Assembly: GCA_020354155.1 (NCBI GenBank)
Contig: CP070644.1
Location: 1,990,204 to 2,018,537, forward strand
DNA: 28,334 nt
Source: Nitrospiraceae bacterium
GTDB taxonomy: Bacteria > Nitrospirota > Thermodesulfovibrionia > UBA6902
Reading direction: 5' to 3'
The notes under the pieces were generated by a model. That model worked only from the letters and a program-made list of their open reading frames with translations. It did no database searches and had not been told where the DNA came from. Positions within the stretch are counted from its first letter, which is position 1; each line of letters starts with the position of its first letter. The translations under genes were made by a program, and so were the position numbers. Shown piece after piece: positions 21,213-28,334 of the stretch.

Positions 21213-21495
21213 CTGGATTCTCTCATCAGCAAGTCGCCTGAGATGACTGGATTAGGTCCGGCATGACGACTTAAAAATAACCCCATAGTTTGTTTCAGGT
21301 CTGCAAGCGAACTGTGAGGGTTAAGAATTAATTCGTGTCTGATCCCGACTTGTCGGGAGAGTTTGAATTAATTTACTGAACAGGAGTGAAGCAGAACGAC
21401 CAGAAACAAACAGGGCGCATTTTTGGCTACTTTTTAGTGCGTGCAAAAAGTAGCTCTGCCCGAAGGGCAAAACGGGGTTTGGGGCAGAGCCCCAT
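21213..21495. repeat. Cluster of palindromic repeats, no gene
   Basis: Two more CTGGAT...ATGAC elements at 21213-21246 and 21247-21267. A nested repeat follows at 21325-21374 (GAATTAATTC, TCCCGAC-tt-GTCGGGA, GAATTAATT). Then GCTACTTTTT pairs with AAAAAGTAGC at 21426-21454, and CTCTGCCC with GGGCAGAG at 21455-21489. I see no coding region between the integrase remnant and the lipoprotein gene at 21557. Confidence 0.6.
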
Positions 21496-21556
21496 TGAAG
21501 AGATCGATTCCGGTCAGGCAGAATGACAATTAATGTTTTTTCTTGAAGTTTTGAAT

Positions 21557-22039
21557 CTACTGCTCCACCGCTATCTGGACAAATGTCCTGTCTTCAGCCT
21601 GTGCTACCTGAACGATAACCTTTTTCCCTGCCTTTTCAGCAGTGACCATGTTCATCATATGCATGGACATGGTATCTCCCACTGACCATCCGCTGCTCTG
21701 AAGCTTTTCCCTGTAATATTGAAAGGCTTCGTCGACAGAACGGTCTGTCTGCAGTTGCACCTGCTGCATGCCCTCACTGCCGGCGGTCTGTGAAAAAGAT
21801 ATCTCGCCCCCTGGAATGACAGGAATATCTGCAGGCCATTCTTCGGGGAGTTTGCCCTTCAGGACAGTCATGGTCAGGCTTTCCCCTTTTTCTGTACTCA
21901 CAGTAATATCAGCTTTATTAGTATCCTCTTTTATTTCTATTGTGCCTTCCTCGGATTCTATGATTTCTCTTTCCGGTTCACATGAAATGAGCATAAAGGC
22001 CAATATAATGAAGGCTGTGATATAAAAAGGTATCTTCAT
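21557..22039 (-). CDS. Lipoprotein, unknown function
   Basis: A 160-residue lipoprotein. The start at 22039 gives MKIPFYITAFIILAFMLISC with the lipobox LISC, so Cys20 should be lipidated. The frame remains open upstream to 22090 but that would place polar residues before the signal. The mature part begins with an acidic low-complexity segment (EPEREIIESEEGTIEIKED), then a compact domain with DIPVIPGGEISFSQ, VDEAFQYYREKLQSSGW and a hydrophobic C-terminal strand. The DxAxxYYxxxLxxxGW-like pattern recurs in periplasmic proteins of unknown role. It is the second gene of a two-lipoprotein unit. Confidence 0.75.
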   Translation of the reverse strand: MKIPFYITAFIILAFMLISCEPEREIIESEEGTIEIKEDTNKADITVSTEKGESLTMTVLKGKLPEEWPADIPVIPGGEISFSQTAGSEGMQQVQLQTDRSVDEAFQYYREKLQSSGWSVGDTMSMHMMNMVTAEKAGKKVIVQVAQAEDRTFVQIAVEQ

Positions 22040-22089
22040 GAAAGGTTTACCTTTTTGCTGGTCATGTCCTGCCTGAGCCTCCCTGAACA

Positions 22090-22548
22090 TTAATCCTCAA
22101 CGACCTGGAAGCGTATATACTGGTCAGTAGCATTGATAACTCTGATTTTATAGCTCTTGAATTGAATGAGGGCATTACTGGTTATATCAAAGGTGAGTTC
22201 CTGTGAATAATCAGGGCTGGGATCATCTATCTTGAAATGCTGATATGTCACTCTGATAATATCACCGGAACGTCCCATATAAATGAGTTTCTCCTTGTAG
22301 GAATCAAGGGTGGTAAATTCGTATGACTGCCAGGCATTCTGCTCTTCTGTCAGTCCGTGTTTCTGGGAACTGCGTCCGTAGGTATTGAATTCGGAAATCA
22401 GAATGGGAGTTCCCACGACCGACTGATCCTCAACATTCAGCGTATAGCTTCTTATGTGAGTGCTTCTTTTTGTCTTTAATTTATTGCAGCCTGAGAGCAT
22501 GACCAGGAACAGACTGAGAACGAATACTGCAACGGCTGTTTTTCTCAT
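22090..22548 (-). CDS. Lipoprotein, unknown function
   Basis: A 152-residue lipoprotein starting MRKTAVAVFVLSLFLVMLSGC; the lipobox is LSGC. GGAGG lies seven bases before the ATG at 22548, which is better placed than the in-frame TTG at 22554. The mature part is predicted beta-rich (SYTLNVEDQSVVGTPILISEFNTYG...ELTFDITSNALIQFKSYKIRVINATDQYIRFQVVED) and unrecognised. It is followed by the second lipoprotein gene and driven by the promoter at 22627-22654. Confidence 0.75.
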   Translation of the reverse strand: MRKTAVAVFVLSLFLVMLSGCNKLKTKRSTHIRSYTLNVEDQSVVGTPILISEFNTYGRSSQKHGLTEEQNAWQSYEFTTLDSYKEKLIYMGRSGDIIRVTYQHFKIDDPSPDYSQELTFDITSNALIQFKSYKIRVINATDQYIRFQVVED

Positions 22549-22626
22549 AATCAAACCTCCTGCTCTAACCGGTTACCGTACCATTTTATATAAAAAAGAA
22601 TTGAATAAAGGAAATGTTTATGTACA

Positions 22627-22654
22627 AGTATAGCAGAGTGACCGAATAAGTCAA
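22627..22654 (-). promoter_or_regulatory. Sigma-70-type promoter of the lipoprotein pair
   Basis: The minus strand reads TTGACT (22649-22654), 16 bases, TATACT (22627-22632), about 80 bases before the start of the first lipoprotein. Confidence 0.6.
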
Positions 22655-22683
22655 ACTGCCATGGAATATGCGGTACGTCAGTT

Positions 22684-23436
22684 CTACTCTTCCTTAATCA
22701 GCTGTGCAGCCTTGATAAACTCCCTGTTCAGTTTTGCGATAAAGGACACCTTGATTCCCTTGGGACAGGCAGCCTGGCATTCATAGTGATTTGTACAGTT
22801 ACCAAAGCCCTTTGTTAACATTTCTTCAGTCATCATACAGACCCGTCTTTTAGCTTCAGGCCTTCCCTGGGGAAGCATGGCAAGATGGGTGACTTTGGCT
22901 GCTGTAAAGAGCATTGCCGAGCCATTGGGGCAGGCGGCTATGCATGCACCGCAGCCTATGCATTCTGCTGCGTCCATTGCCGTTTCAGCATCACTTCTGG
23001 GAATGAGGAAGGAATTGGCATCAGATACGCCTCCTGTATGAACGGAAATAAAGCCACCGGCCTGAATGATGCTGTCAAGGGCACTGCGGTCGACGATTAA
23101 ATCCTTTATGACCGGAAATGCCTTTGCCCTCCAGGGTTCAATATACACTGTATCGCCGTCATGAAAGTGCCGCATGTGAAGCTGGCACACGGTCGTCCGT
23201 TCCTCAGGACCATGAGGGACGCCGTTGATGACCTGGGAACAGGTTCCGCAAATCCCTTCACGGCAGTCATGGTCAAAGGCGATCGGCTCCGCGTTATTCT
23301 TAATAAGGTCTTCGTTGACCATATCAAGCATTTCAAGAAATGACATGTCCGGACTGATGCCCTGGGCATAATATTTTTCCATTCTGCCCTGGAGCTCTGA
23401 CGACTGCTGACGCCATACATACAGGGTTAGATTCAT
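22684..23436 (-). CDS. sdhB: Succinate dehydrogenase/fumarate reductase iron-sulfur subunit
   Basis: A 250-residue electron-transfer subunit between the flavoprotein and the membrane haem/quinone subunit. The [2Fe-2S] ligands are Cys58, Cys63, Cys66 and Cys84 (CREGICGTC...C). The [4Fe-4S] motif CIGCGACIAACP and the later NHYECQAACPKGI for the [3Fe-4S] cluster follow. The length is that of the type-B enzymes found with a single membrane subunit. GAAGGG precedes the ATG; the gap after sdhA is 74 bases. Direction (succinate oxidation or fumarate reduction) cannot be decided from the sequence. Confidence 0.96.
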   Translation of the reverse strand: MNLTLYVWRQQSSELQGRMEKYYAQGISPDMSFLEMLDMVNEDLIKNNAEPIAFDHDCREGICGTCSQVINGVPHGPEERTTVCQLHMRHFHDGDTVYIEPWRAKAFPVIKDLIVDRSALDSIIQAGGFISVHTGGVSDANSFLIPRSDAETAMDAAECIGCGACIAACPNGSAMLFTAAKVTHLAMLPQGRPEAKRRVCMMTEEMLTKGFGNCTNHYECQAACPKGIKVSFIAKLNREFIKAAQLIKEE

Positions 23437-23510
23437 AAATTAATCCCTTCCAATGCCTGGTTTCATAGGATGTGCTCTGTCATTTTGATCTTTTAATTTT
23501 ACAGTTTAAA

Positions 23511-25424
23511 TTATTTGTAACTTCGCACAGAGAGCTCTACATTTTCAAAGGTCAGGGGCTCTTTGTGCATCTCGGGTTTGTTATCACTGCCTGTAAACTC
23601 CCAGGCTGCCACATAATTGAAACGTTCATCGTCACGCAGGGCCTCTCCATCAGGTGTCTGGTATTCCTCGCGAAAATGTCCGCCGCAGGATTCGTTTCTG
23701 TGCAGTGCGTCATGGGCCATGAGTTCTCCGAATTCAAGGAAATCAGCAACACGCCCAGCCTTTTCGAGTTCCTGGTTCAGGGTCTTTCCCGTTCCCGTTA
23801 CCCTTACGTTCTCCCAGAATTCTGCCCGGAGAGCCGGAATTTTCTGGAGCGCGGTCCCAAGGCCATCCTGGCTTCTGGACATTCCAACATTGTCCCACAT
23901 GATCCTGCCCAGTTCATGATGAAATTCAGTTACAGATTTTTTCCCATTGATTGAAAGAAATTTATTGGTCATCTTTTCTATCTCTGCAATGGAATCTTTG
24001 AATGCCGGGTGGTCAGCTGTGACCTTTCCCGGCTCTCTGCGGGCAAGGTAATCTGAAATGGTGGCGGGGATTATAAAATAACCGTCGGCAAGGCCCTGCA
24101 TGAGGGCGCTGGCGCCAAGCCGGTTCGCACCATGATCTGAAAAGTTTGCCTCGCCAAGCACAAAGAGTCCACTGACAGTACTTTCGAGATTATAATCAAC
24201 CCACAGCCCGCCCATCGTGTAGTGAGGGGCCGGGTAGATGCGCATGGGCTGTTCATAGGCATTTTCCGCAGTTATTTTTTCATACATTTCAAAGAGATTT
24301 CCGTACCGCTGCTGGATTGCATTTTGACCCAGTCTCTGGATGGAGTCTGCAAAATCAAGATACACGCCTCTGCTGCCCGGCCCAACACCGCGTCCTTCAT
24401 CACAGACCTCTTTGGCTGACCGTGATGCAATATCCCGTGGTGCAAGATTACCGAAACTGGGATATTTTCTCTCAAGAAAATAATCTCGTTCATTTTCAGG
24501 GATATCATGAGGCGGGCGCTTATCTCCTTTTTGAGCTGGGACCCAGACCCTGCCGTCATTTCTGAGTGACTCTGACATGAGCGTGAGTTTGGACTGGTGC
24601 TCCCCTGAAACAGGGATACAGGTTGGATGTATCTGTGTGTAACAGGGATTTGCAAAAAAGGCCCCTTTCTTATAGGCACGATAGGCGGCAGTCACATTTG
24701 AGCCCATGGCATTTGTGGAAAGATAAAAGACGTTGGCATATCCACCGGTGCAGAGGCACACAGCGTCTGCTGCAGAGGAAAAGATTTTGCCCGTTACCAG
24801 GTCACGCACGATGATGCCTCGTGCGGCTCCGTCAACGACAACAAGATCAAGCATCTCTGTACGGGGATGTATTTGCACAGTCCCTGCCCCGATCTGGCGC
24901 GAAAGGGCAGAATAGGCCCCGAGAAGAAGCTGCTGTCCCGTCTGCCCCCTGGCAAAAAAGGTACGTGAGACCTGGGCGCCGCCAAAAGAGCGGTTTTCCA
25001 GGTAGCCTGCATAATCACGGGCAAAGGGTACACCCTGGGCAACTGCCTGATCGATGATATTATTGCTCAGCGTCGCAAGACGGTAAACATTGGCCTCACG
25101 GGACCGGAAGTCGCCACCCTTGATAGTGTCATAAAAGAGGCGAAATATGCTGTCCCCATCATTGGGATAATTTTTCGCTGCATTGATCCCCCCCTGGGCA
25201 GCGATGCTGTGACCCCTTCTGGGACTGTCCTGATAACAGAAGGCCTCTACCATGTAGCCAAGTTCTCCCAGTGATGCTGCTGCAGAGGCACCGGCAAGTC
25301 CAGTACCAACCACGATAATTTTAAACTTCCTCTTATTGGCGGGATTCACCAGTTTTAAATCCTGTCGTTGTCTGTCCCATTTTTCAGCGAGGGGGCCGGA
25401 AGGGCATTTCCCGTCAAGTATCAT
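23511..25424 (-). CDS. sdhA: Succinate dehydrogenase/fumarate reductase flavoprotein subunit
   Basis: A 637-residue catalytic subunit that interconverts succinate and fumarate. The FAD dinucleotide fold is VVGTGLAGASAAASLGE (residues about 39-54) and the covalent FAD histidine is His72 in GHSIAAQGGINAAKN. Substrate and active-site segments are seen in FARGQTGQQLLLGAYSAL, APHYTMGGLWVD and GEANFSDHGANRLGASALMQG. The length and the AAQGGINAAKNYPNDGDS stretch are typical of the type-B group. It starts 6 bases after the sdhC stop. Confidence 0.97.
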   Translation of the reverse strand: MILDGKCPSGPLAEKWDRQRQDLKLVNPANKRKFKIIVVGTGLAGASAAASLGELGYMVEAFCYQDSPRRGHSIAAQGGINAAKNYPNDGDSIFRLFYDTIKGGDFRSREANVYRLATLSNNIIDQAVAQGVPFARDYAGYLENRSFGGAQVSRTFFARGQTGQQLLLGAYSALSRQIGAGTVQIHPRTEMLDLVVVDGAARGIIVRDLVTGKIFSSAADAVCLCTGGYANVFYLSTNAMGSNVTAAYRAYKKGAFFANPCYTQIHPTCIPVSGEHQSKLTLMSESLRNDGRVWVPAQKGDKRPPHDIPENERDYFLERKYPSFGNLAPRDIASRSAKEVCDEGRGVGPGSRGVYLDFADSIQRLGQNAIQQRYGNLFEMYEKITAENAYEQPMRIYPAPHYTMGGLWVDYNLESTVSGLFVLGEANFSDHGANRLGASALMQGLADGYFIIPATISDYLARREPGKVTADHPAFKDSIAEIEKMTNKFLSINGKKSVTEFHHELGRIMWDNVGMSRSQDGLGTALQKIPALRAEFWENVRVTGTGKTLNQELEKAGRVADFLEFGELMAHDALHRNESCGGHFREEYQTPDGEALRDDERFNYVAAWEFTGSDNKPEMHKEPLTFENVELSVRSYK

Positions 25425-25430
25425 GATAAT

Positions 25431-26102
25431 TCAACCTTTCACAATGTTTAATAATATGGAAGTGGGAATGGATACATATCCGATAAAGAGGACAATGGCT
25501 GCAATTGCTCCTGATGTGATTATCAGGGGCAGTGTCCTGTCGTTATTCAGGCCAATGGTCTGAACAGAGCTCTGGATTCCGTGAATGAGGTGCAGTACAA
25601 GAGCGACCAGTGCACTTATATAAATCAAGGCGATGAAGAAATTCTGAAAGCCGGATATCACCATGTGAGCAACATCGGGCCTGCCAAGTGCATCGAGATT
25701 ATTTGCTGCTGCGAGGTCCGGGCTGATGATTTGAAATGTGAAATGCATCAGGTGATAGATGAGGAAGAGACCGATAATGAGTCCGGACCAGATCATGTTT
25801 CGTGAGGCAAAGGTGGAGCGCAGATGTTTCTGAACGGCATATTTCTCAGGCTTTGACTTCCAGTTCTCAAGGGTCAGTTGTATGCTGAAGAAGACATGGG
25901 TGGAAATCACGGCAAGCATTATGAGACGGGTTAACCAGACGAGGACTGGCAGGGAGTGCAGCCTTTCCGCGTACCCATTGAGACCGTCAACAAAGATCGT
26001 TGAGTTTCCTATGACATGGATAATTACGAAAAATACCATGGCCTGGCCTGTAACAGCCATGAGGATTTTCTTGCCCACTGTACTGTTAAAAAATGATTGC
26101 AT
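25431..26102 (-). CDS. sdhC: Succinate dehydrogenase/fumarate reductase cytochrome b subunit
   Basis: A 223-residue membrane anchor with five predicted spans and several histidines inside them (IIHVIGN with His29, STHVFFS, LIYHLMHFTF, LVLHLIHGIQS), consistent with two haems b as in type-B enzymes that use menaquinone. The terminal segment (YVSIPTSILLNIVKG) follows the fifth span. It is first in sdhCAB and is preceded by a promoter at 26156-26184. The presence of one membrane subunit instead of two fits the short SdhB and the 637-residue SdhA. Confidence 0.95.
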   Translation of the reverse strand: MQSFFNSTVGKKILMAVTGQAMVFFVIIHVIGNSTIFVDGLNGYAERLHSLPVLVWLTRLIMLAVISTHVFFSIQLTLENWKSKPEKYAVQKHLRSTFASRNMIWSGLIIGLFLIYHLMHFTFQIISPDLAAANNLDALGRPDVAHMVISGFQNFFIALIYISALVALVLHLIHGIQSSVQTIGLNNDRTLPLIITSGAIAAIVLFIGYVSIPTSILLNIVKG

Positions 26103-26155
26103 GACCCATCATGTATATGATTTTCAGCAACTATCAGCTCATTGAAATATGCATC

Positions 26156-26184
26156 ATTGTAAAACGAATTGCTATTTTTTACAA
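26156..26184 (-). promoter_or_regulatory. Sigma-70-type promoter of sdhCAB
   Basis: The minus strand reads TTGTAA (26179-26184), 17 bases, TACAAT (26156-26161), about 50 bases before the sdhC ATG. Confidence 0.6.
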
Positions 26185-26213
26185 ACCTCCGGGCCCCGTA
26201 ATAATGTACTGTG

Positions 26214-27134
26214 TCACAGAGTGATCAGGGCAACAACAACAGGGAGCGTGATCATTGAAGAAATGACCTGGACCGTTACAATATTTGCCATGAAAAGACT
26301 GTCTCCCCCAAGCTGTCGGGCTAAAATATAGGCATTGGGAGAGCCGGGGAGTGCGGCAAAAAGAACGGCAATGGCTGATGCTACAGGATCGAGTCCCATC
26401 AACTGCGCTGCTGTAAACATGCACAATGGCATTATTATGAGTTTGATGGCGCAATTGAGAATGATTAGTCTGCCCGAGTTTCTGGCTGCGTTTATATCCA
26501 GCGCGGCGCCAAGGGCCATCAGACCGAGGGGTAGAGAAGCTCTGCCAATTATAAGCAGTGTTTCACTGATGCCTGTATGAAGACCGACCCCGCTGATATT
26601 GATTGCAATTCCTGCTGCACAGGCAATGATCAAAGGGTTCTGAACAATACCAGATATGAGAGAGCTCCAGTTTTTTGATTCTGCCTGACTGGAACCAACC
26701 AGTATCGCTACGCAGAGCACATTAATAAGCGGGATCATGACCCCTATTGCTACGGCTGCCAGGGTGATCCCTGTATCGCCAAAGATGGCAAAAGCTGCGG
26801 ACAATCCGACGTAAGTATTAATGCGAAGGCCTCCCTGAAAGAAAGAGGTGAAAGAGGATGCTGACATTGATAACCACGGCCTGATAAGAAAAAGAAGAGA
26901 TGCCATAAACAGCACTGTTGCCAGGAGTGCAAGAACCATGGGACCAAGGGTATGGATGTCCAGCGTAGCCGAGGCTGTTTTTTGAAACAACAGAGCAGGA
27001 AAGAGTACAAAATAAGTAATACGCTCAGCATAGGGCCAGAACGCATCTCCGGGAAAACGGAATCTCCGAAAGAGGTAGCCCGTCAGTATAACGACAAAGA
27101 TGGGGAGCAGCGAGCCCAGTATTGAAATGTTCAT
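26214..27134 (-). CDS. AEC family transporter
   Basis: A 306-residue inner-membrane carrier of the auxin efflux carrier family with about ten spans (LPIFVVILTGYLFRRF..., FQGGLRINTYVGLSAAFAIFGD, the conserved RASLPLGLMALGAALD, and a C-terminal LPGSPNAYILARQLGGD). Bacterial members include malate and other organic acid permeases (MleP, MdcF). Its ATG overlaps the stop of the 4Fe-4S gene as ATGA, and a malic enzyme gene begins the apparent operon, so malate or a related acid is the likely substrate by context. Confidence 0.9.
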   Translation of the reverse strand: MNISILGSLLPIFVVILTGYLFRRFRFPGDAFWPYAERITYFVLFPALLFQKTASATLDIHTLGPMVLALLATVLFMASLLFLIRPWLSMSASSFTSFFQGGLRINTYVGLSAAFAIFGDTGITLAAVAIGVMIPLINVLCVAILVGSSQAESKNWSSLISGIVQNPLIIACAAGIAINISGVGLHTGISETLLIIGRASLPLGLMALGAALDINAARNSGRLIILNCAIKLIIMPLCMFTAAQLMGLDPVASAIAVLFAALPGSPNAYILARQLGGDSLFMANIVTVQVISSMITLPVVVALITL

Positions 27135-27874
27135 TGACCTTGCTCAGGAACAGATCTCTTGGATTGGTCCCCCTTTTTCAAAACCTTCAGACCATAGGGA
27201 CACACTGCCGAGCATATGCCGCAGTTATGACCCTTATGGTATTGGGAATAATGCTCTTTTTTCCATTGATCACAGGCATTGACGTCGAGAATTTTTTCTC
27301 TGGCCACGCCTGGCAACCATTCTGCTCCATGCAATGCGTGAGCAGGACAGGCATCGACACAGCGGGTGCATCGGCCGCAGAAATTCTTCCTGGCCGGAAT
27401 CCCGCAGGGAATCTCCAGATCAGTAAAGATCGTACCGAGACGGACCCAGGAGCCATACTCCCTGGTAATAAGCTGACAATGGCGTCCTATCCAGCCCAGC
27501 CCGGCCCGGGTTGCTGCAGTTTTATGGGGGAAATCGCCTCTTATGTTGATGGTATCTGTTCGATCAGACGCTGCCAGTGCAAGGGCTCTGTTCCCCCGAC
27601 GTTCCAGTTCATGTACTAATTCCACAGAAATTTGATTAATACGGGCATTTACCCTTGCATATTCATCGGCATAGGCCTGGTTCGGGCCCTGCTGGATTCC
27701 TTCCATGATCCGGGGATTCATGGGAATGGCCAAGGACAGGGCGAAGCCAAAGTCCTCTCCGGCAGAATCCGCTGGTGTGGAAAAATCATGGAGATCAGCG
27801 GCACCCCAGAGATGAATTCCCCTGTCCTTCATCCATTGGCTTAGCCATGAAGGGACAGAAGCTGTGTTATTCAT
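27131..27874 (-). CDS. 4Fe-4S double-cluster protein, QueG-like
   Basis: A 247-residue cytosolic protein with the fold of epoxyqueuosine reductase QueG but without its C-terminal HEAT region. Two ferredoxin-type clusters are bound by CGRCTRCVDACP and CGICSAVCP near the C-terminus. An N-terminal segment holds GLGWIGRHCQLITREYGSWVRLGTIFTD, which resembles the cobalamin-binding part of QueG and reductive dehalogenase relatives. Substrate unknown. It begins 24 bases after the malic enzyme stop and overlaps the AEC gene by four bases, so it is co-transcribed with both. Confidence 0.85.
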   Translation of the reverse strand: MNNTASVPSWLSQWMKDRGIHLWGAADLHDFSTPADSAGEDFGFALSLAIPMNPRIMEGIQQGPNQAYADEYARVNARINQISVELVHELERRGNRALALAASDRTDTINIRGDFPHKTAATRAGLGWIGRHCQLITREYGSWVRLGTIFTDLEIPCGIPARKNFCGRCTRCVDACPAHALHGAEWLPGVAREKILDVNACDQWKKEHYSQYHKGHNCGICSAVCPYGLKVLKKGDQSKRSVPEQGQ

Positions 27875-27898
27875 AGGAAGGACTCCTTTGTAATTATT

Positions 27899-28334
27899 TT
27901 ATGATGGGATGAGAGGTAAATACACAGGTTTCCAGATCATCTTCTCAATAAGTAATTTAAGACGATCTTCATCATTGTTGTGCTGAAAACTGCCGAAGGC
28001 ATAGGTCCCGCTGATATTTTTATGAATGGCTGTCCGCCCGACGGCTATTGCTACTCTCCGGCTCACTTCAGCCAAAGAATCTATGGGCGGCATCAGGATC
28101 CTCTTTTTCCTGTCTTCTTCAGTTACGCATTCGGACACTGCGTATGCTGCTGCTGTGAAAAACTCTGGAATGACCTCTCTTGAGCCGGAAGCAAGAATGC
28201 CGAGCCCAACACCGGGAAATATGAATACATTGTTACACTGACCTATCCGAGTCTTTGATCCTTTCTGCTCGACGGCTTCAAAGGGGCTGCCCGTTGCAAC
28301 GAGTGCCTGACCTGCGGTCCAGCGAAAAATATCT
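27899..28334 (-). CDS. Malic enzyme, C-terminal part (5' end outside window)
   Basis: The last 144 codons of an NAD(P)-malic enzyme, which decarboxylates malate to pyruvate with reduction of NAD(P). Recognisable segments are RWTAGQALVATGSPFEAV (near the start of the window fragment), RIGQCNNVFIFPGVGLGILASGS and ILMPPIDSLAEVSRRVAIAVG. These fit the large SfcA/MaeA type. The frame stays open to the right edge. It is the first gene seen of an operon with the QueG-like and AEC genes, suggesting malate uptake and use. Confidence 0.9.
   Translation of the reverse strand, partial: DIFRWTAGQALVATGSPFEAVEQKGSKTRIGQCNNVFIFPGVGLGILASGSREVIPEFFTAAAYAVSECVTEEDRKKRILMPPIDSLAEVSRRVAIAVGRTAIHKNISGTYAFGSFQHNNDEDRLKLLIEKMIWKPVYLPLIPS

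Noticed and set aside
1..28334. CRISPR arrays, tRNA or rRNA genes
   Set aside because: No regularly spaced direct repeats and no cloverleaf or rRNA-like stretches were seen by eye.

Overview
The window looks like chromosomal DNA of a Gram-negative, probably anaerobic or respiratory-versatile bacterium. It has sigma-54 promoters, lipoproteins, an outer-membrane beta-barrel protein, a type-B succinate/fumarate oxidoreductase and several Fe-S proteins. Gene content and style suggest a Nitrospirota or former deltaproteobacterial lineage, but no rRNA or other phylogenetic marker is present, so this is a weak inference.

Region 1 (about 1-8000, all minus strand) is an ammonium/nitrogen-control locus. 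It holds three Amt transporters, two PII proteins, a putative porin, two tiny stand-alone Fis-type helix-turn-helix proteins and a 497-residue protein with a RelA/SpoT-like domain. Four transcription units each start with a sigma-54 (-24/-12) promoter. The three Amt units share an upstream motif, TTGTTAT-Nn-CAAATTTGTA or a close variant; a fourth copy lies alone at 9898-9927. One PII gene has an apparent one-base frameshift and Trp in place of Gln39. I infer one nitrogen-starvation regulon that also makes an alarmone-like enzyme.

Region 2 (about 8290-16300) carries mixed housekeeping and accessory genes: small unknown proteins, a cysteine-synthase-like enzyme with no canonical start codon, PilZ and CGGC proteins, a 4-OT tautomerase, a MurC/Mpl-like ligase, a MATE exporter and unknown proteins. 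Two copies of a palindromic element face each other at 15469-15595.

Region 3 (16425-17855) is a purine/methionine salvage pair, mtnP-apt.

Region 4 (17899-21181) is a decayed integron. Four attC-like sites separate cassettes, all read on the minus strand: vapBC, a Fic protein and higBA. A 56-codon remnant of an integron integrase lies at the proximal end in the divergent orientation expected of intI. Palindromic repeats border the remnant and fill 21200-21500.

Region 5 (21557-28334, minus strand) has two lipoproteins, sdhC-sdhA-sdhB, and an apparent operon running from malic enzyme (cut by the window end) through a 4Fe-4S QueG-like protein to an AEC-family transporter.
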